Positions 63,894-64,000 of a stretch of 64,000 nucleotides of DNA are shown here, one piece after another. Source of the DNA: Bacteroidales bacterium. GTDB lineage: Bacteria; Bacteroidota; Bacteroidia; Bacteroidales; UBA932. Numbering within the stretch: position 1 is the first letter of the stretch; each line of letters starts with the position of its first letter. Made by a program: the position numbers and the translations under genes. The notes below the pieces were generated by a model that was given only the letters and a program-made list of their open reading frames with translations, searched no databases and was not told where the DNA came from. Where the stretch lies: positions 1 to 64,000 of the forward strand of contig JAGAKH010000009.1 in assembly GCA_017625725.1 (NCBI GenBank), given 5' to 3'.

Positions 63894-64000
63894 CTATTCC
63901 TGAACAATATGCATTGTATCACGTGCAATCATCAGCTCCTCGTTGGTAGTGATGAGAGCAACCTTTACCTTAGAATCTGGTAGTGAGATGATGGTATCAA
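63894..64000 (-). CDS. ackA: Acetate kinase, C-terminal end (cut by window edge)
   Basis: The last 35 codons on the minus strand read ...DTIISLPDSKVKVALITTNEEL, then MIARDT and a short tail, with the stop at 63894-63896. The TNEELMIARDT segment is the conserved C-terminus of acetate kinase. It ends 11 bases before the phosphate acyltransferase gene, so it is probably the first gene of the ackA-ptb-buk group seen here. Confidence 0.85.
   Translation of the reverse strand, partial: DTIISLPDSKVKVALITTNEELMIARDTMHIVQE

Overview
The window is a 64 kb stretch of a Bacteroidales chromosome, probably from a gut or other anaerobic habitat. The evidence is a SusC/SusD pair with a hybrid two-component regulator, many promoters of the Bacteroidetes type (TTTG, about 19 bases, TAnnTTTG), Bacteroidetes-restricted families (the DUF349 repeat protein, DUF5606, DUF3276, the rSAM/lipoprotein pair) and little Shine-Dalgarno use. 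I cannot name the genus. I see no tRNA, CRISPR array, transposase or prophage. Genes fill almost everything; the only gene-free stretch over 300 bases is occupied by the RNase P RNA.

Left part (1-22 kb): the start of gapA, then surE and lpxB separated by a partly duplicated 144-base intergenic element; a radical SAM/SPASM enzyme with its duplicated-domain lipoprotein partner; yggS, yidC and a DUF349 protein; trmD; a possible small RNA or attenuator; a TonB receptor behind a TPP riboswitch; a glutaminyl cyclase; a steroid-5-alpha-reductase-like membrane protein overlapping an old-yellow-enzyme reductase, followed directly by rnpB; a DUF1846 protein; and the anaerobic glycerol-3-phosphate dehydrogenase operon glpABC.

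Middle part (22-41 kb): a housekeeping run on the minus strand (nusB, yajC, ybbR-like, coaE, DUF5606, rimO, DUF6340-like lipoprotein); a DUF3276 protein and nadE; a purine salvage pair (MTA/SAH deaminase and PNP); a four-subunit 2-oxoacid:ferredoxin oxidoreductase; a coiled-coil protein, zapA, a probable 6S RNA and rny; dsbD; and a YfcC-type transporter.

Right part (41-62 kb): a pectin utilization locus entirely on the minus strand. In transcription order it holds a GH28 polygalacturonase, a CE12-CE8 esterase fusion, the hybrid two-component regulator, a GH105-PL1 fusion, a PL1 pectate lyase, SusC, SusD and a large surface lipoprotein. Together these can remove acetyl and methyl groups, cut homogalacturonan by hydrolysis and elimination, clear the unsaturated ends, and import the oligosaccharides. 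Its two promoter regions share an identical 13-base motif placed exactly 28 bases upstream of the -7 element, a strong candidate for the regulator's operator. The window ends with butyrate kinase, phosphate butyryl/acetyltransferase and the tail of acetate kinase, which with the ferredoxin oxidoreductase point to acyl-CoA based ATP formation.
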